Below, piece by piece: positions 12,056 through 23,896 of a DNA stretch of 64,000 bases. This stretch comes from Isoetes taiwanensis. Its lineage: Eukaryota; Streptophyta; Lycopodiopsida; Isoetales; Isoetaceae. Each line of letters opens with the position of its first letter. Position 1 is the stretch's first letter. A program made the translations under genes and the position numbers. The notes below the pieces were generated by a model that was not told the origin of the DNA, ran no database searches, and was given only the letters and a program-made list of their open reading frames with translations. Location of the stretch: contig JAJEKV010000093.1 in NCBI GenBank assembly GCA_021234155.1, forward strand, positions 930,001 through 994,000, written 5' to 3'.

Positions 12056-13353
12056 TGGTTCGCTTATAGAGTTCGGCTACTGCAAAATTGTCTCGAAGAT
12101 TTGCAGAATTCTGACTCTTCAATGCTACAATCTAGTTTTCCATTTCGACAAAGGGCAGAGTTTTGCTCAAGTCTTTCTTCAAACTGGGCAGATATGTTTA
12201 ATAGTTTTGGTAGTTATGCTATGTTCTATTGATATGCTGGTAGTCATGCCATGTTTTGTACTTTCCCGAACATACCAACTGTTAAATTATCTATAAATAG
12301 CACTTTCCACATCGGGAAGGCGAAAGTACAAGTAAGAGAGTTTTTCACCCTTATTTTATTTTATATAACACTACTATATTATGATAAATACAAAAATCCC
12401 TCTCTTCAAAAAAAAAAAGGGGGGAGAGAGAGAGAGGTTAAATTGTAATGGTCCTGGTTACATTAAAATTTAGTTTAACTCCCCATTTATATATACCTTG
12501 GTTATGTTAAAGTTTAACCACCTCCTTAATTATGCCTAAAATTTCCATTTGTATTTATCCCTTGCCCCCTCCACATTTAGATTCCGTAAAAAAAAATGGA
12601 CGAGGTCATGTTATATAAGTAGATGAGGTCAGCACAACGTGGCAATTACCTTTTTTCGTTTTTTTAGCAGGCTTGCTTAAAGGAGGTGCACCATTTTATG
12701 CAATTCTATGGTATCCAACAGGAGCCATTAGATCTATTAATTTTGAATTTGATGGTTCTAAAACATTGATAATCCGTTGGAAATTACATTGCCCTTCTTC
12801 CACTATGGTTTTGTGCCCGATCATTCTTTCCTTCTTTGGTTTTCTTGCCTCTCCGATTTGTCTACATGTAGTTTTGGGCTATATTCCTCCAAATTCAAAT
12901 TGTACCCCTGGAGGAGAGCAAGATTGCCAAGCGGATTTGTCCCTTTGGCAAGTAGTTGTGGCTTGCCAGACCTTATAGAGCTCTCTCTTCCTTTTTTTTT
13001 TACAGAGGGACTTTTTTTGTATTATATAGAATAAAAAGTACAAAGTACGATGTTTCAATCTTCATGGAGGATTACTAATGATAACCATGACATCTTCATC
13101 TTCCATGAACATAAACTTATTTTGCAAAGAAGACGGATGTGTAGCCAATCGAAGTAAACTACTTTTTAGTAAACTACTTTTCCTCCAATCGAAGTAAACT
13201 ACTTTTTTTTTTTGCTCATTTGCTAATCTAGCAGCTCCTTTGTTCCCTGATCATTCAGGGCTTTTTCATGTGCTCATCGTTCTTATCTGATTGTTGAGAG
13301 ATCAAAAGTTGTAATGTCTCCTATTTAAATTAAAAAATTCTCCCTTAACCTCC
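12056..13353. other. Intergenic DNA with low-complexity tracts
   Basis: Contains A/G tracts near 12409-12436 and a short direct repeat, AATCGAAGTAAACTACTTTT, near 13147 and 13189. Frames at 12673-13034 show no recognisable product. Confidence 0.4.
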
Positions 13354-13377
13354 AAAAAAAAAAAAAAAAAAAAAAAA
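13354..13377 (+). repeat. Poly(A) tract, about 24 nt
   Basis: Uninterrupted A-run after a pyrimidine-rich stretch. It could be the tail of an old retroposed sequence, but no coding remnant upstream identifies one. Confidence 0.6.
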
Positions 13378-13865
13378 CCTAGACAACACTAGCCTTGACA
13401 TAAGCCATACTAACCACATCTACATACCTCATTCAATCCCTTGGTACTATTATCACCCCAATCTAAGCCGAGCTAGCCTAGACTGGCATATATGTTCCCC
13501 TGGATTCCCTAATTTATCATTTAATAATTGCGTAATGCATGCTTTAAATATGATATCCTTTTTACAAATATACAAACTATTATCTGCTTACTATGAGCCA
13601 CTAAATATCCATCTTGTACTTTTAATCCTTTTAAAAGCATCTACTACCTATATCAATTAGTAATTCTAGAAGGAGCTCGCATGAAAACGACAAAAACCTC
13701 CCGATAGGCTTCTCATTCATCTCAGCAGATTTTCTACAATGGTGGATAGTGGGTAGCCGCACACATGCGAACTACCCACGAAGAAAAATAAAGGGAACAT
13801 CCAATTATACAACTTGGACCCCATGAAATACAATGCTAATAGATGTTTGTTTGTGTACCTGCCGA

Positions 13866-13940
13866 AAGCTTATCACCGCGATTAAAAAACCCCGCCCTTT
13901 CGGGTTTTCGAGGAAAAACCCTAGTGATAAGCCTTCGGCA
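13866..13940. repeat. R3 inverted-repeat segment, related to 63612-63665
   Basis: GCTTATCAC near 13868 pairs with GTGATAAGC near 13923, enclosing CGATTAAAAAACCCCGCC, a short CCCTTTCGGG hairpin and GAGGAAAAAC. The core GATTAAAAAACCC ... GGGTTTT(C)GAGGAAAAAC recurs at about 63625-63662, so this is a dispersed element. Confidence 0.55.
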
Positions 13941-14057
13941 AGTGGCTTGGACAAATGTAAGGCTGAGAATTCGCTCCCAAAAAATCCCACGAATGGAGAA
14001 GTCGAAGCCGCTGCCGCTTGCCAACACACCAACACGAGAACAAATGTGACAAAACAA

Positions 14058-14155
14058 ACCTCCCAAAGTGGAGGGGCTGATCACGCGTGCCACGCGACAA
14101 CAAAATAAAAACCTCTTCAAATAGAGGGGCTGGTCACGCGTGCCAGGCGACAAAT
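14058..14155. repeat. Two-copy tandem repeat of about 52 bp
   Basis: AACCTC, a short A-rich spacer, GAGGGGCTG, then TCACGCGTGCCA and GCGACAA occur twice in succession. Several long frames run across this block on both strands. They are not trusted because they follow the repeat. Confidence 0.7.
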
Positions 14156-14559
14156 ACATTAAACAATTAAGGGGGGGAGGGTGGGTTTCAAAGAAAAGAG
14201 AATAGGGTACTGGAAAGAGAGAAGAGGAAGCGCCGATGAGACGTCGATGAAGAACCCCGCCTAATATAGCGATCACCCAGAGAAGGCATGCATGCATACA
14301 AGACATGCATGCTCGCTCCTTCTAGAATGTCGATCGAAGGGCTCGGATCGATGGCAATACCTTCGATTTCATTTATGTATCCTTGTGAGTCAATCAGCAT
14401 TTGTTTCAAAATTAAGATTCCATTTTTTATTTAGCTCATACTTTTCCCATGCTCTAAGCACATACATTTTATCTCAACCAACAACTTCGGATGTTCTTAC
14501 TCTTAATCAAGTTAAGCCTTTTTGCCTTCTTGTACGACTTAGACCTTTTATTTACAAGA

Positions 14560-14822
14560 ACAAGTATTTCTAGATACTGCAGATGAGATTGTTCTTCAGT
14601 GGGCGCAAAATAAAATTGTTATGGCTTACAATTGTTCTTCTCTTGATCAAGAGAAGAAAGTACTGATCTGGCATACTTGCCTTCAGATTCATTCTTTTGC
14701 ATAGGCAGGTGGTTGTGCTCAGTTGGATCGGTTTGTCCACTGGGGTTATAATCCTGTCTTTGCATTTTATGTTGCTCTGATTTTTAGTTGGTGAATAAAG
14801 CTTGTCGTCCTTAAAAAAAAAA
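14560..14822 (+). mobile_element. Possible retroposed transcript 3' end with AATAAA and A-tail
   Basis: GGTGAATAAAGCTTGTCGTCC is followed within a few bases by a run of ten A. A polyadenylation signal plus genomic A-tail is the mark of a retroposed RNA, for example an L1-type LINE 3' end. No coding motif is recognised upstream and target duplications were not found. Confidence 0.4.
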
Positions 14823-15238
14823 CTAGCAAAAAGGCACGCCAGAGGCTGTGGACGAGCAAGACCAAGTTAAAAACCATCACAAGGGCCAAACAAAATGCAT
14901 TTTAAAATTTCACATCTTGCTTGTGCAATGAAAGGTCTTTCTATTGTAAACATGAATTCTAGATGGTACCATTACTTTATTTATTTTGATGGGCAAGAGC
15001 ATAGGTTGTTGTAGGCATTTGTAATGGTTATTGTGTTACAAAGAAGAACGAGGGTAAGCAACGAATAATTTCAGTGGACCACTAGTAAACGTGTGTGTGC
15101 TTGCTATTGGAGCACAAAAATTTTGATATTGATGAAGCTGCTTGCTGTTGCTTCAACTAATTTGAGGAGGCATCTTGAATATAAGCGGCAAGAAAGATTT
15201 ATGGGATGACACACGTCATTCACCGTATAATGTATAAT

Positions 15239-15352
15239 GTTCTACTCCAGGGCACCCTAACATTGTCCAAATGTTATAATAATATTTGATACAGTTCTAC
15301 TGGGCACCCTAACATTGTCCAAATATTATAATAATATTTAATAATAGTTCTA
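15239..15352. repeat. Two-copy tandem repeat of about 57 bp
   Basis: GTTCTACT ... GGGCACCCTAACATTGTCC followed by AAATNTTATAATAATATTT is repeated twice with few differences. Confidence 0.8.
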
Positions 15353-15435
15353 CTTTGGATTTGATGGTGTTTGTTTGGGATGAGGCCATGCAATAGTTTA
15401 TATCACAACACGTGTGACATTGAGTGAGTTAATAT

Positions 15436-15945
15436 GTGAATGGAAATAAACTAATAGCAATTAGACATCCAATTGCATGGAATTGGCTTCATGAGCTAGT
15501 TGTTCAACATGCCACGATATTGAAAAAGGCGACCATCAATCCTTGCATAGCCATAAAAGGAACATTTCAATCTCTATGTCAGTCACAAAACAGCCTTTTC
15601 AGTCCTTTTTTAATTAAGTACTTTGCACAATATAGTTGGCAATATTTTAAGGTGGGAAAAGGGCAGATGAGACCAAATTTATAGGCAGCTACTATAATTT
15701 CTAGCACTTCAGTGGTGGCATGCAAGCTATAGAAAAGTACATGGTGCTTGCTAAGGAGGCAAGGCAAGTTTTAGATGAGCTCCTAGTCCATGATGTTGTC
15801 TTGGATCACATGATGTAGATCAAGTATATGCATGATGAAGCATTGAAATACTTTGATGAGGTGCAAAAGGATCACATAAAGAGAGAACAGCAGGCAAACA
15901 TAACAACACAATGGGTTGGATGCTTAAGAGATGCCTATGAATGAT
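15436..15945 (+). other. Protein-like open stretches, unrecognised
   Basis: A frame at 15436-15684 and a second from about 15717 to 15944 (AIEKYMVLAKEARQVLDELL, one stop, then EALKYFDEVQKDHIKREQQA) have a charged helical composition unlike random intergenic sequence. I do not recognise the family. They could be the remains of a transposase or a decayed gene. Confidence 0.25.
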
Positions 15946-16448
15946 GTAGCCTATGTAGCTGGTGAGACTCGCACAAAACAACGTAGAGGATGAAAGCAAT
16001 GGCTTTTCTGTTGCGTATTCCAACATGAAACCCATTTCAAAAAGATGTAGAAAACCAAAGCACCAAACGACCACTTCATAGTTTTCTTGTATCAAGTGCA
16101 GATGATAGGGATGTTCAATCTGCAATTAAAGTAGTGCTCCACTGTTACCATTACATATTCAGCAGCACCTTAAAGCTGTTATTCTAATCATTTGCACTAC
16201 ATTGATAAGTTTGTTTGCACTGCACCGCTTATGACTTGCATCTCTGTTCTTACCATTTAAAACTAAGCCCTACAGTAGCAAAGAACATGGAATAAAACTT
16301 GCAAACTAGAACTTGCAGCAGCAAAGAACATGGAATAAAAGTTGCAAATAACAACTTACCAAGTAATGGAGATATGAAGCAGCCTGTAAAAAAAAGATAA
16401 CATTTAAATATAGGTTTAAATTATACCTGAGAAAAAAGGGACTTGCCT
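15946..16448. other. Intergenic DNA, no gene recognised
   Basis: AT-rich. A short duplicated phrase (GCAGCAAAGAACATGGAATAAAA-type) occurs around 16275-16345. Confidence 0.4.
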
Positions 16449-17050
16449 AGCAGAAAGTTAATGCAGACCACCTGCTGCAGGCCCATCCTATTCAGGAAGA
16501 GACCAAAATAACACCTTCTAATACTAAAAATGCACTGGCAAGACATGCAAGTTATAATGCTTCAAATTTGGGCTTTAAAAAAGTAAGCTCCTCAACAGCA
16601 ACAGAACATGCAAATTATAATGCTTCAGCTTTGAGCATTACCGAAGTAGACTCTTCAACAACAGATGCAAATGTGGGTGAGCTCAACACGTTTCTTTCTA
16701 ACATGGATCTCTCCTTTGCAAATGTTTGGGCCTAGAGAGCGTCTCTGCCTTGAAAGCATTTTTAAATCCCATCCCAAGGCATGTGTAGTCATCTTGTCTA
16801 GGGCACTTGATACAAATGAAGGGCAAAAGCTTCTGAAGCCATTCTTAAAACTTGGATTTCAAGTAATTGCAGCATCACCTGATGTGCCATTTCTCTTAAA
16901 TGTGGCTGAAAGAGCTTAAGAAAGGAAAGGTTGATCCTGGTGAAATATCTTTTAGCCAAAACCTGTCAAACATTCTTCGTCTTGCTGCTCTTTACAAGTA
17001 CGGGGGAATTTACTTGGACAGTATTAAAAAACAGTGGTGTTCTGCATATG
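16449..17050 (+). pseudogene. DXD-motif glycosyltransferase (alpha-1,4-GlcNAc/Gal transferase-like), broken
   Basis: The upstream part (16463-16690) reads as a Ser/Thr/Asn-rich stem containing two tandem 63-nt units, each coding HA.YNAS. After a +1 shift the catalytic region begins FFLTWISPLQMFG, then CVVILSRALDTNEGQKLLKPF. After a second shift come WLKELKKGKVDPGEISFSQN and LSNILRLAALYKYGGIYLD. These match the plant type-II Golgi family annotated as glycosyltransferase sugar-binding region containing DXD motif. The DXD that should follow YLD is missing (YLDS), and the C-terminal half is absent. Two frameshifts plus loss of the metal-binding motif make it a pseudogene. Confidence 0.75.
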
Positions 17051-17608
17051 TGGGTTGCCACATTTCATCCCATAGAAGAATTATTTTCAATATGTTGCCC
17101 AGACATGTAGCACACAGTTTCCAGGAAAAGCCTGCAACTCACCAGACCAAGTATGATGCTGCTCGCTTTAATAGCACTGCATTACCCTAGCTGCTCTAAT
17201 AAAGCTGACAAATGTGAAAGATATAAATACATGTTAAAACTGGGATTAACCTCCATCAAAACAATTCTGAGAAAAGAACAAAGCCCCAAGACTTGCAAGA
17301 GCTCCTATAAATAAACCAAGTATCTTTTGTATAAATGCAAATGGGTGGAAGACATCAAGCTTGCCAATGGATTTGAACCATATATGCAGTGTGGAGGACG
17401 ATCTAGAGAATGCCAAATATCATTTTAATAGTCCAGAATTTCTAATATATATGACCATAATCCCAATTGTCATCAACTTACTTATTATAGATATAAAATA
17501 GGACGCTTCAATTGCTTCTACGTCTTTGCCAAAGATGTCACATGAAATGCACTTTCTAGCTTTGTGCAAGCAATCTCTTAATCTAACTACTAAATGAACT
17601 GAACATAC
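17051..17608. other. Intergenic DNA, no gene recognised
   Basis: No motif supported on either strand. Confidence 0.4.
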
Positions 17609-18265
17609 CTTGCTTTTGACTGCAAAATTGAGTGCATCTGAAGGTCTCGCATCACACTCAATAATTTTTCAGATCACAACTGGATTCATAGATTCAGAAC
17701 CCTGATGTTCATAAACAGGCACAGGAGCTCTTTCCATCTGTTCAGTGATCCATTTCAACAGAACGGCCTCAAGGTTCTATAAGGGTCGTCTGTCGGAAGA
17801 GATGTAATGGAAAAGATATAATGGAAGAAATAAAAGATTGACACATCTGGCAAAGTGCTAGATGAAATTCCTGAAGCATATAGCCCTGGTTGAAGCAAAA
17901 AAGCAAGCATGGTGACATCGGGCATGCATTACAAACCACAAAATGCTTAAAGAAAAATCCTTAGAGAAAAAACATGGCTATGCACAGAAGGAGAGAAAAA
18001 ACTCCAAGCCGGTGTCGCTGAGAGAAGGCAATTCTGGCAAGGCGCGTAGGTAAACATTGGGAAGAGTAGGTAAACAAATGAATGCTCCAGATTAAGATTA
18101 TTTCCTTACCTTCAGGCACTCGAGTTCTATTCATGCATACAGTTGTAGCTTGTTCCATCATTGCCTCATAATTTTCAGAGTTTGCTTGAAATACGGCTCC
18201 ATAAATGGAGACAGACAGAGACAAAACCATTTTGGCTAGAGTTTCCACTTCTTGGCTTCATAGCC
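17609..18265 (-). pseudogene. Possible bifunctional-nuclease (DUF151)-like exons, broken
   Basis: On the minus strand an exon-like block (about 17790 down to 17609, ending in a good GTATGT donor) contains an in-frame TGA followed by KIIECDARPSDALNFAVKSK. D.RPSDA.N.AV..K is the signature of the BFN domain of plant wound-responsive BBD nucleases. A second block (about 18265 down to 18114, ending in GTAAGG) reads VETLAKMVLSLSVSIYGAVF. I do not recognise it and cannot show that it belongs. The match is short and the call tentative. Confidence 0.3.
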
Positions 18266-19479
18266 ATGCACTGATCCAAAACTCGTAGACGTGCTCAAAG
18301 CCTGCCACCAATTCAGCCGATTCAAGCAAAAATGCCGAGATAGGGGCCACGCCAAAGGTCTACAGCACATCTCAAGGCTTCATTATCAATAGCAAATGGA
18401 GTCACAATAAAAAATCAAGCAAATCCGCTTTGAGCTTTTCAGATAAACTAGTGCTGAAAGAAAAGCTCGATTGAGGACCAGAGAGACATGCCCCGTGGTA
18501 TCTATAAATAAGCAGCCCTTTCTATTTGCATTGAGGTATTGAAAGTTACTGGCCTTGTAGAAATCGAAAACTGACATGGTTTCGATTTTGAGAAACATCG
18601 GATGTGCAGAAAGGTCGATGGAAGAAACCCTTCCATAATCGATGGAAAGAAGCAATTTCACGAAGCCAAATAAAACTAAAAGGAAGCATACTTTCGGAAA
18701 TCTTTTCGCATCTCCGTCTCAAATTTTAGGCATTTCTAATTTCCCTAGCCGTGGATTTAAGAAAATGCATATCCAATGGGTTAGACACATGCCACTTAAG
18801 ATTTTGATGATGTGGAAGTGCCACGTGGATAGCCTAGAATTGCAAGGAGGGTTGCACGCTTGGTTAGGCTGGCGTGCTAAAAAAAAAAAAATATTGCATG
18901 CTTACTGTTCCAGCATTTATAGAAAGGTTACAAGGTCTTCCTAACCTTGCATTCATCAATATGAATATCAGGATATTGGATCATTTATGCTAAGCCTTTA
19001 CCTATTCGTATTCATGCAAAAAATGGAATTTTACATTCTGAAACTAGCACTTGCATTATATGCATTGCTATTACACTATGATCCGTTTCAGAATACATCC
19101 TTTTAGACTTTTCATGTCCCAGAAACATTACTTATGTGCCGATTATTCTGAGTTCTTACTGCTTTCAAAACATAGATGATGTCAACTTGTCCATTACGTT
19201 TTCCTGCTTAAAAACTTAACCTACTTGTACATCCCTAATAGGTCTTAGAAAATAGCAATGTACCTTTAAGATACTATTTTAAAATCTGTTTCATGCTAGT
19301 AAACTCATTTAAACTTCAAGATCCACTGCTGCTATGCAAACCATGCTTCTTCCAGACATTACTCTCGATCTTTAGACATAAAAAGTACAAACGGAGAAGA
19401 AACATCATAGATGTTCAGGCATTCATTGGAGCCAGGCATTTAGATACCTTTGATCTTGTGGAGACTTTCCAGCACTAAA
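18266..19479. other. Intergenic DNA, no gene recognised
   Basis: A 91-codon minus-strand frame at 18386-18661 and a 100-codon plus-strand frame at 18642-18944 match nothing known to me. Confidence 0.35.
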
Positions 19480-19935
19480 ACTAGCCTAGTCAGGATTTCA
19501 GCTACATAGAGGAAAAGATAGCGAGCTAGAGGGCAACCCTGTCTGACCCTCGTTGGAGTTGGAAAAAATATGTGGGAGCACCATTTATGATGAGAGCAGA
19601 TTAAGCACTTTTGTTCAAGCCGATAATTTTGGAAATTAATTCAGGGTGGGTGCCAAGGTGATGGAGGACTCTATGCATGAAATTCCATCTGATGGTGTCA
19701 AAGGCTACATAGCGGCCTCAGAAGCTAACTGGAATAAACTCTCTAAATAAAACTGCCTTCTGCTCAAGCTAGACTTCATGGATTTGAGAGTGTCAAGAAT
19801 CTCTTTTTCATCAGGGCAAAGAAGACAATCCTAGGGCATGGCCTCCTCGGGTATTTGGATTTGAGCAAAGATCTCATCTTGGAGTTTCTTCTCAGCCTCT
19901 GTTAGAGGGGAAACCAAAACCCTCTTTTTTAACAA
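19480..19935 (-). mobile_element. L1-type LINE reverse transcriptase fragment, decayed
   Basis: Minus-strand translation gives LTEAEKKLQDEIFAQIQIPE near 19900, then AFDTIRWNFMHRVLHHLG (RT motif A, normally KAFD..W.F) near 19700, and in a shifted frame RVRQGCPLARYLFLYVAEIL (motif B) near 19520. These are ordered as in plant L1 LINEs. Several stops and frameshifts are present and no YADD is seen, as the fragment ends first. Confidence 0.7.
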
Positions 19936-20158
19936 AAACCCTAATAGCATTAGGTGTGAACGTAGTCAAAAAATAAAAAAAATTAATTTAACTGAAATAA
20001 CCTCTTGGTGTGAACCTGCCCTAACATCTATAAAAACAATTCTCTCTCCTCATGTGAAACCATCCCAGCACGTCATATTTCTACTATTTTTTATACTATA
20101 TAATACAACACCCTAACCATTCCCTAACCATTGACAACCTTATCTTATCCTAATGCCT

Positions 20159-20350
20159 TTTTTGGGTTGCCCCTAGGGGGGCAAACCCTCGGTTATGTGG
20201 GTTTCTTGCATATTCTAAGCATATGCCAGAATATACCTAAGATATACCTGTGACTGCAAAAAACCTTTTGTTCCCTGTAAATGGACGGTCACTTCCGTTG
20301 TGGGTCGCGGACGTTTGAACCGGATAACTGGCTAAGACAAACAGAGCATA
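20159..20350 (+). repeat. R1 dispersed hairpin repeat, copy 2
   Basis: Starts TTTGGGTTGCCCCTAGGGGG, followed by the CATATTCTAAGCATATGCC region, ATGGACGGTCAC and TTTGAACCGGATAACTGGC. It aligns over about 180 bp with the copies at 6268 and 22648. Confidence 0.85.
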
Positions 20351-20458
20351 GGGCTATGGCCTGGTCGCGATTTGTAATGCTTCTGCTCTTGCAGGGAGCG
20401 ATAAATTTGCTTATGGCTATATAGAAAAAGAGTTCCTAATTAGAAACGGTGAGCATCA

Positions 20459-20875
20459 ATGCGGGTTCTCGTTTTTTCCAGGTTGTTTCTTAATATAGTA
20501 GCGTGTATAGCTAGCCTTGCCTTAGGTTTACGTCTTTCCGGTGAATCCATGCTTATATCTAAGCAGCCTCAAGCTTTTCTGGGTGTTCTATCATCAAGTA
20601 TTGAGACATATAGCAGGGGAAATACTCCTTCGTTAAGCTATCTACGGTTCGTAGATTCAGAAGAAGAGGTCAGTAAAATCCAAAGACCGACCATGTCCAT
20701 GTTGGTAGGCATGATATTTTGGTCGAGACCATGGATCTGGATTGAGACATATAGCGGGGAAATACTCCTTCGTTAAGCTATCTACTGGTTCGAGATTCAG
20801 CCAGAAGAGGTCAGTAAAATCCAAAGACCCACCATGTCCATGTTGGTAGGCATGATATTTTGGTCGACCATGGCC
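20459..20875. repeat. 141-bp tandem duplication
   Basis: A unit starting ATTGAGACATATAGC (20601-20741) is repeated at 20742-20873. Shared phrases are AATACTCCTTCGTTAAGCTA, GTCAGTAAAATCCAAAGACC and GGCATGATATTTTGGTCGA. A 105-codon plus-strand frame begins at 20459 with a hydrophobic, signal-like start. It runs into the repeat and is unrecognised, so I do not call it a gene. Confidence 0.85.
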
Positions 20876-22647
20876 ACATCCGCATCCATTGGAGCTCATG
20901 AAGGCATATACCCTTATAAACAAGGTGCAACGGGCCCAAATAAAAATCTATGAGGTTGACAAGCTTGAAATACAATTGCCATAACTCCAACGTTTCCTCA
21001 TGCTCTTGAGATCTTGCATTTGGATGTATTGATCCATACGTTGTCTCCGTGCCATCCCCATTGGTCCGGATTGTAGTTGAATTGCGGGGCCCCTACGATG
21101 AGATTGCGGGGGCTCCTTGCGGTTCTCGTGCGGCATATTTCATGTTGGTCTGAATGTATCTCCGGGCATGCACTAACTTATGGACGACAACAGCTCGAAG
21201 CATGCTTAAGAGTTGAAGGGCTTAGGTATGTATTTGGCTCTTTTTGCTTGGTTTATTATGTCAGGAAACGAAGGTGGCAACATAAGCCACTTGAGACGAA
21301 TCCAAACAAAAGAGGTACTGAACTATTGTATTCAAGTTGTTGCTTGATGAAGTTAATTTGAGCAAAAAGAGACTTAAGATGTCTGTTTATCTATTTTCAT
21401 TTCAAAGGATACGTCTGTTTATGCATCTCCATAGGTCTATCGAAATTTTCAGGTCATTCAAGTGCAAATTGTTCAGTCAGATATGTTAATAACATTGAAA
21501 TGTTTGACTGAAGCAGGTCTAATAAAATATGAATTGGCCTTCCTCGAGAACTGAATTCTAATTTTTTAGTGATGGTGGGTGTTGGTACACATGAGCAGTC
21601 AGACAATGCTTGAATGTACAGAGCTTTAAAAAGCAAAAAATGGCTGCAAAGCAAGCTAGTAACTATCAGTTTTGACTTAAACCATAATGGGCATTGGGTT
21701 TTTTGTGAGAAAAACATTAAGGTGAAAAGTGCTCCATCTTTTTTCCGTCTCTCTGATGGAAGCTAGACAGTTCATCTTCATTTGTATTCTGGCGCAGAGG
21801 CATGATCTTTTAACTGATTATTAGGGTTGGTTTAGATGGCTCTGAAATTTTGAAAAAGGTCAAGGCAAATCTACGGTTATGTAGTTCTTGCAGATCTGAT
21901 TCTGAAGGCCTGAGTTTTGCCTTTAATGCATTTGGATCTTGAACAATTCATGTTCAGAAGCCGTATAGTTATTTCATGAAATGTGCTTTGAAGTTATCAT
22001 GCCAAATGAAGTTACACATGTTTTACATTCTCTCCATGTGCTGCCATGCCTTTTCTGCAACAAGAGCATGCAGACATCATGGTTAAAGGATCGAGTGATG
22101 ATATAAATGTTGCAAATGCCATGATTAATATGTTATAGCAAGTGTGAAGAGTTAAACAGGCAATGTGCATATTTCATATGAGTACTACAGGATTAGAGCA
22201 TATTCTGACCATGGTCGTATTTCTGATCTGATATTATTCCACCCGAATGAACCTGCAAGTTTTCAAGCCTGACAGTTATTTTGATAAATATTTCGTCTGT
22301 TTGCTACCATGCAGGTTTAGCGGATGAAGGTTTATCTTACTTCACACGCTCACGGGCAAAGACCAACGATAGATAATACAATTGTAAATTAAACGGACCA
22401 TTGTAGTGGTCAATCTGAAGATTCTCTTATTTAAAACTTGCCGAAGCTTCTTGAGGTGTGAGTTAGGCAGTTTTCAAGAAAGTTAGTTATTTAAATTTGA
22501 GAATTATAAACATACAAAACTGATTAAATATTTCGGACAAAGGTAAAGGTAAAAAGTTTATATAGGAGACTTTTTATAAGGAATAAACAAAGAGTGAGAA
22601 TGTGGGGTAGTTAACATGTGGATATGAAGACACCTTTTCTTCTTCTT
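20876..22647. other. Intergenic DNA, no gene recognised
   Basis: Short frames on both strands, including 94 codons at 21077-21361, none with a recognisable motif. Confidence 0.4.
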
Positions 22648-22835
22648 TTTTGGGTTGCCCCTAGGGGGGCAAACCCTCGTTCATGTGGGTGTTCGGCATA
22701 TTCTGAGCATATGCTAGAATATGCCTAGATTATGCTGAAAACTGCTTCAAACTCGCGGTCTCCTGTAAATTGGCGGTCGCCAGTGTTGCTGGACGGCTGC
22801 TGTGCAAACCGGCTAATCGGCCAAAATCGATGCAT
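22648..22835 (+). repeat. R1 dispersed hairpin repeat, copy 3
   Basis: Starts TTTTGGGTTGCCCCTAGGGG, then GGCATATTCTGAGCATATGC, GGCGGTCGCCAGTGTTGCTG and AAACCGGCTAATCGGCC. It lies about 130 bp upstream of the PPR remnant. Confidence 0.85.
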
Positions 22836-22979
22836 TCTCGATCAAATGATTAAATGGTTACTTTGAGCTTGTTGTAAAGGTTTGTCTTCTCTTTTTCTTG
22901 GATTTACTCTTGGTTTACATCTGCCAGTTAGTCGGTTAAAACAACAGAATCATAATTCGCCCGCATCTTATGAGATGTT

Positions 22980-23620
22980 TTCCCATTCATGAACAGATGG
23001 CTAAAGATGGTCAGATTCCCACAATTGATGTTTATAGCACTATTATAGGTGGACTTTGCAAGAATGGTAACATAAATGATGCTCATTATCTGCTTCAGCA
23101 AATGTGTGATACAGGACATGTGTGATACAGGACATGTTCCAGACGTTAAACTTTACAATGCACTTATTGGGGTATTTTGCAAGATTGGCAAGTTTGGTGA
23201 AGTACAAAAATTACTGAAGAAAATGACTGAACATGGTTGTGCTCCGAATGTGTTGAGTTATGGTCCACTGATAGATGGATTTTGCAGGGCAGGCAAGTTT
23301 GACCAAGCAAAAGAGGTGGTGCAGGAAATGACTAACGAAGGTCATGCATCTGATGTTATCACTATCATTGATGGTCTTTGCAAAAAAAAGTGTTTTAAGG
23401 AAGCAAAGTAATTACATGACTTGTTGAATGATTTGGGCCATGCTTCAAATGCTGGAACCTATAATGTCCTTATTGGTGCGCTTTGTGAGGAGGATGGTCT
23501 GGTAGAAGAGGCATACAATCTCCTCCAGGAAATGAAGGATGCAGGCCATGCTCCAAATGCAGTAACTTACGATATGGTCATCAATGTATTTTGCAAGAAG
23601 AACAATGTGGAGGATTAACT
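22980..23620 (+). pseudogene. P-type pentatricopeptide repeat protein fragment
   Basis: About six degenerate 35-residue PPR motifs. Repeated signatures are YSTIIGGLCKNGNINDAHYL, YNALIGVFCKIGKFGEVQKL, YGPLIDGFCRAGKFDQAKEV and YNVLIGALCEEDGLVEEAYN. The frame is broken at about 23102-23133 by a tandem 16-bp duplication of TGTGTGATACAGGACA; removing one copy restores continuity. A TAA at about 23409 breaks it again, and one motif is shortened (DVIT directly followed by IIDGLCKK). Intact relatives would be organelle RNA-processing proteins. The 5' part and the C-terminus are missing. Confidence 0.85.
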
Positions 23621-23896
23621 ATAACTTGTGGAGTTGTGTCGCAGGAATCCGGGACCCCTTATCACCAAAATTCAACATGTAAGAATATGCTTTTCATTTT
23701 GTGACATGCACATCAATGTAATGCATGTAGACTATCACGTGATTTGATGTTAGAATTCTAATGATACATGTGATTAACAGGGGATCAACATAAGCTAGAA
23801 TACTAAAACATTAATAGCCTGACAAGTCTTGGTAATGCATAGGTTTGCAGTGTGTGCCTCAATGTCATGTTTGTTTTAAATGATTTCTTACGAAAA

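Noticed and set aside
13805..14306. Overlapping long frames on both strands
   Set aside because: They follow a short tandem repeat and an inverted-repeat segment. None has a motif.
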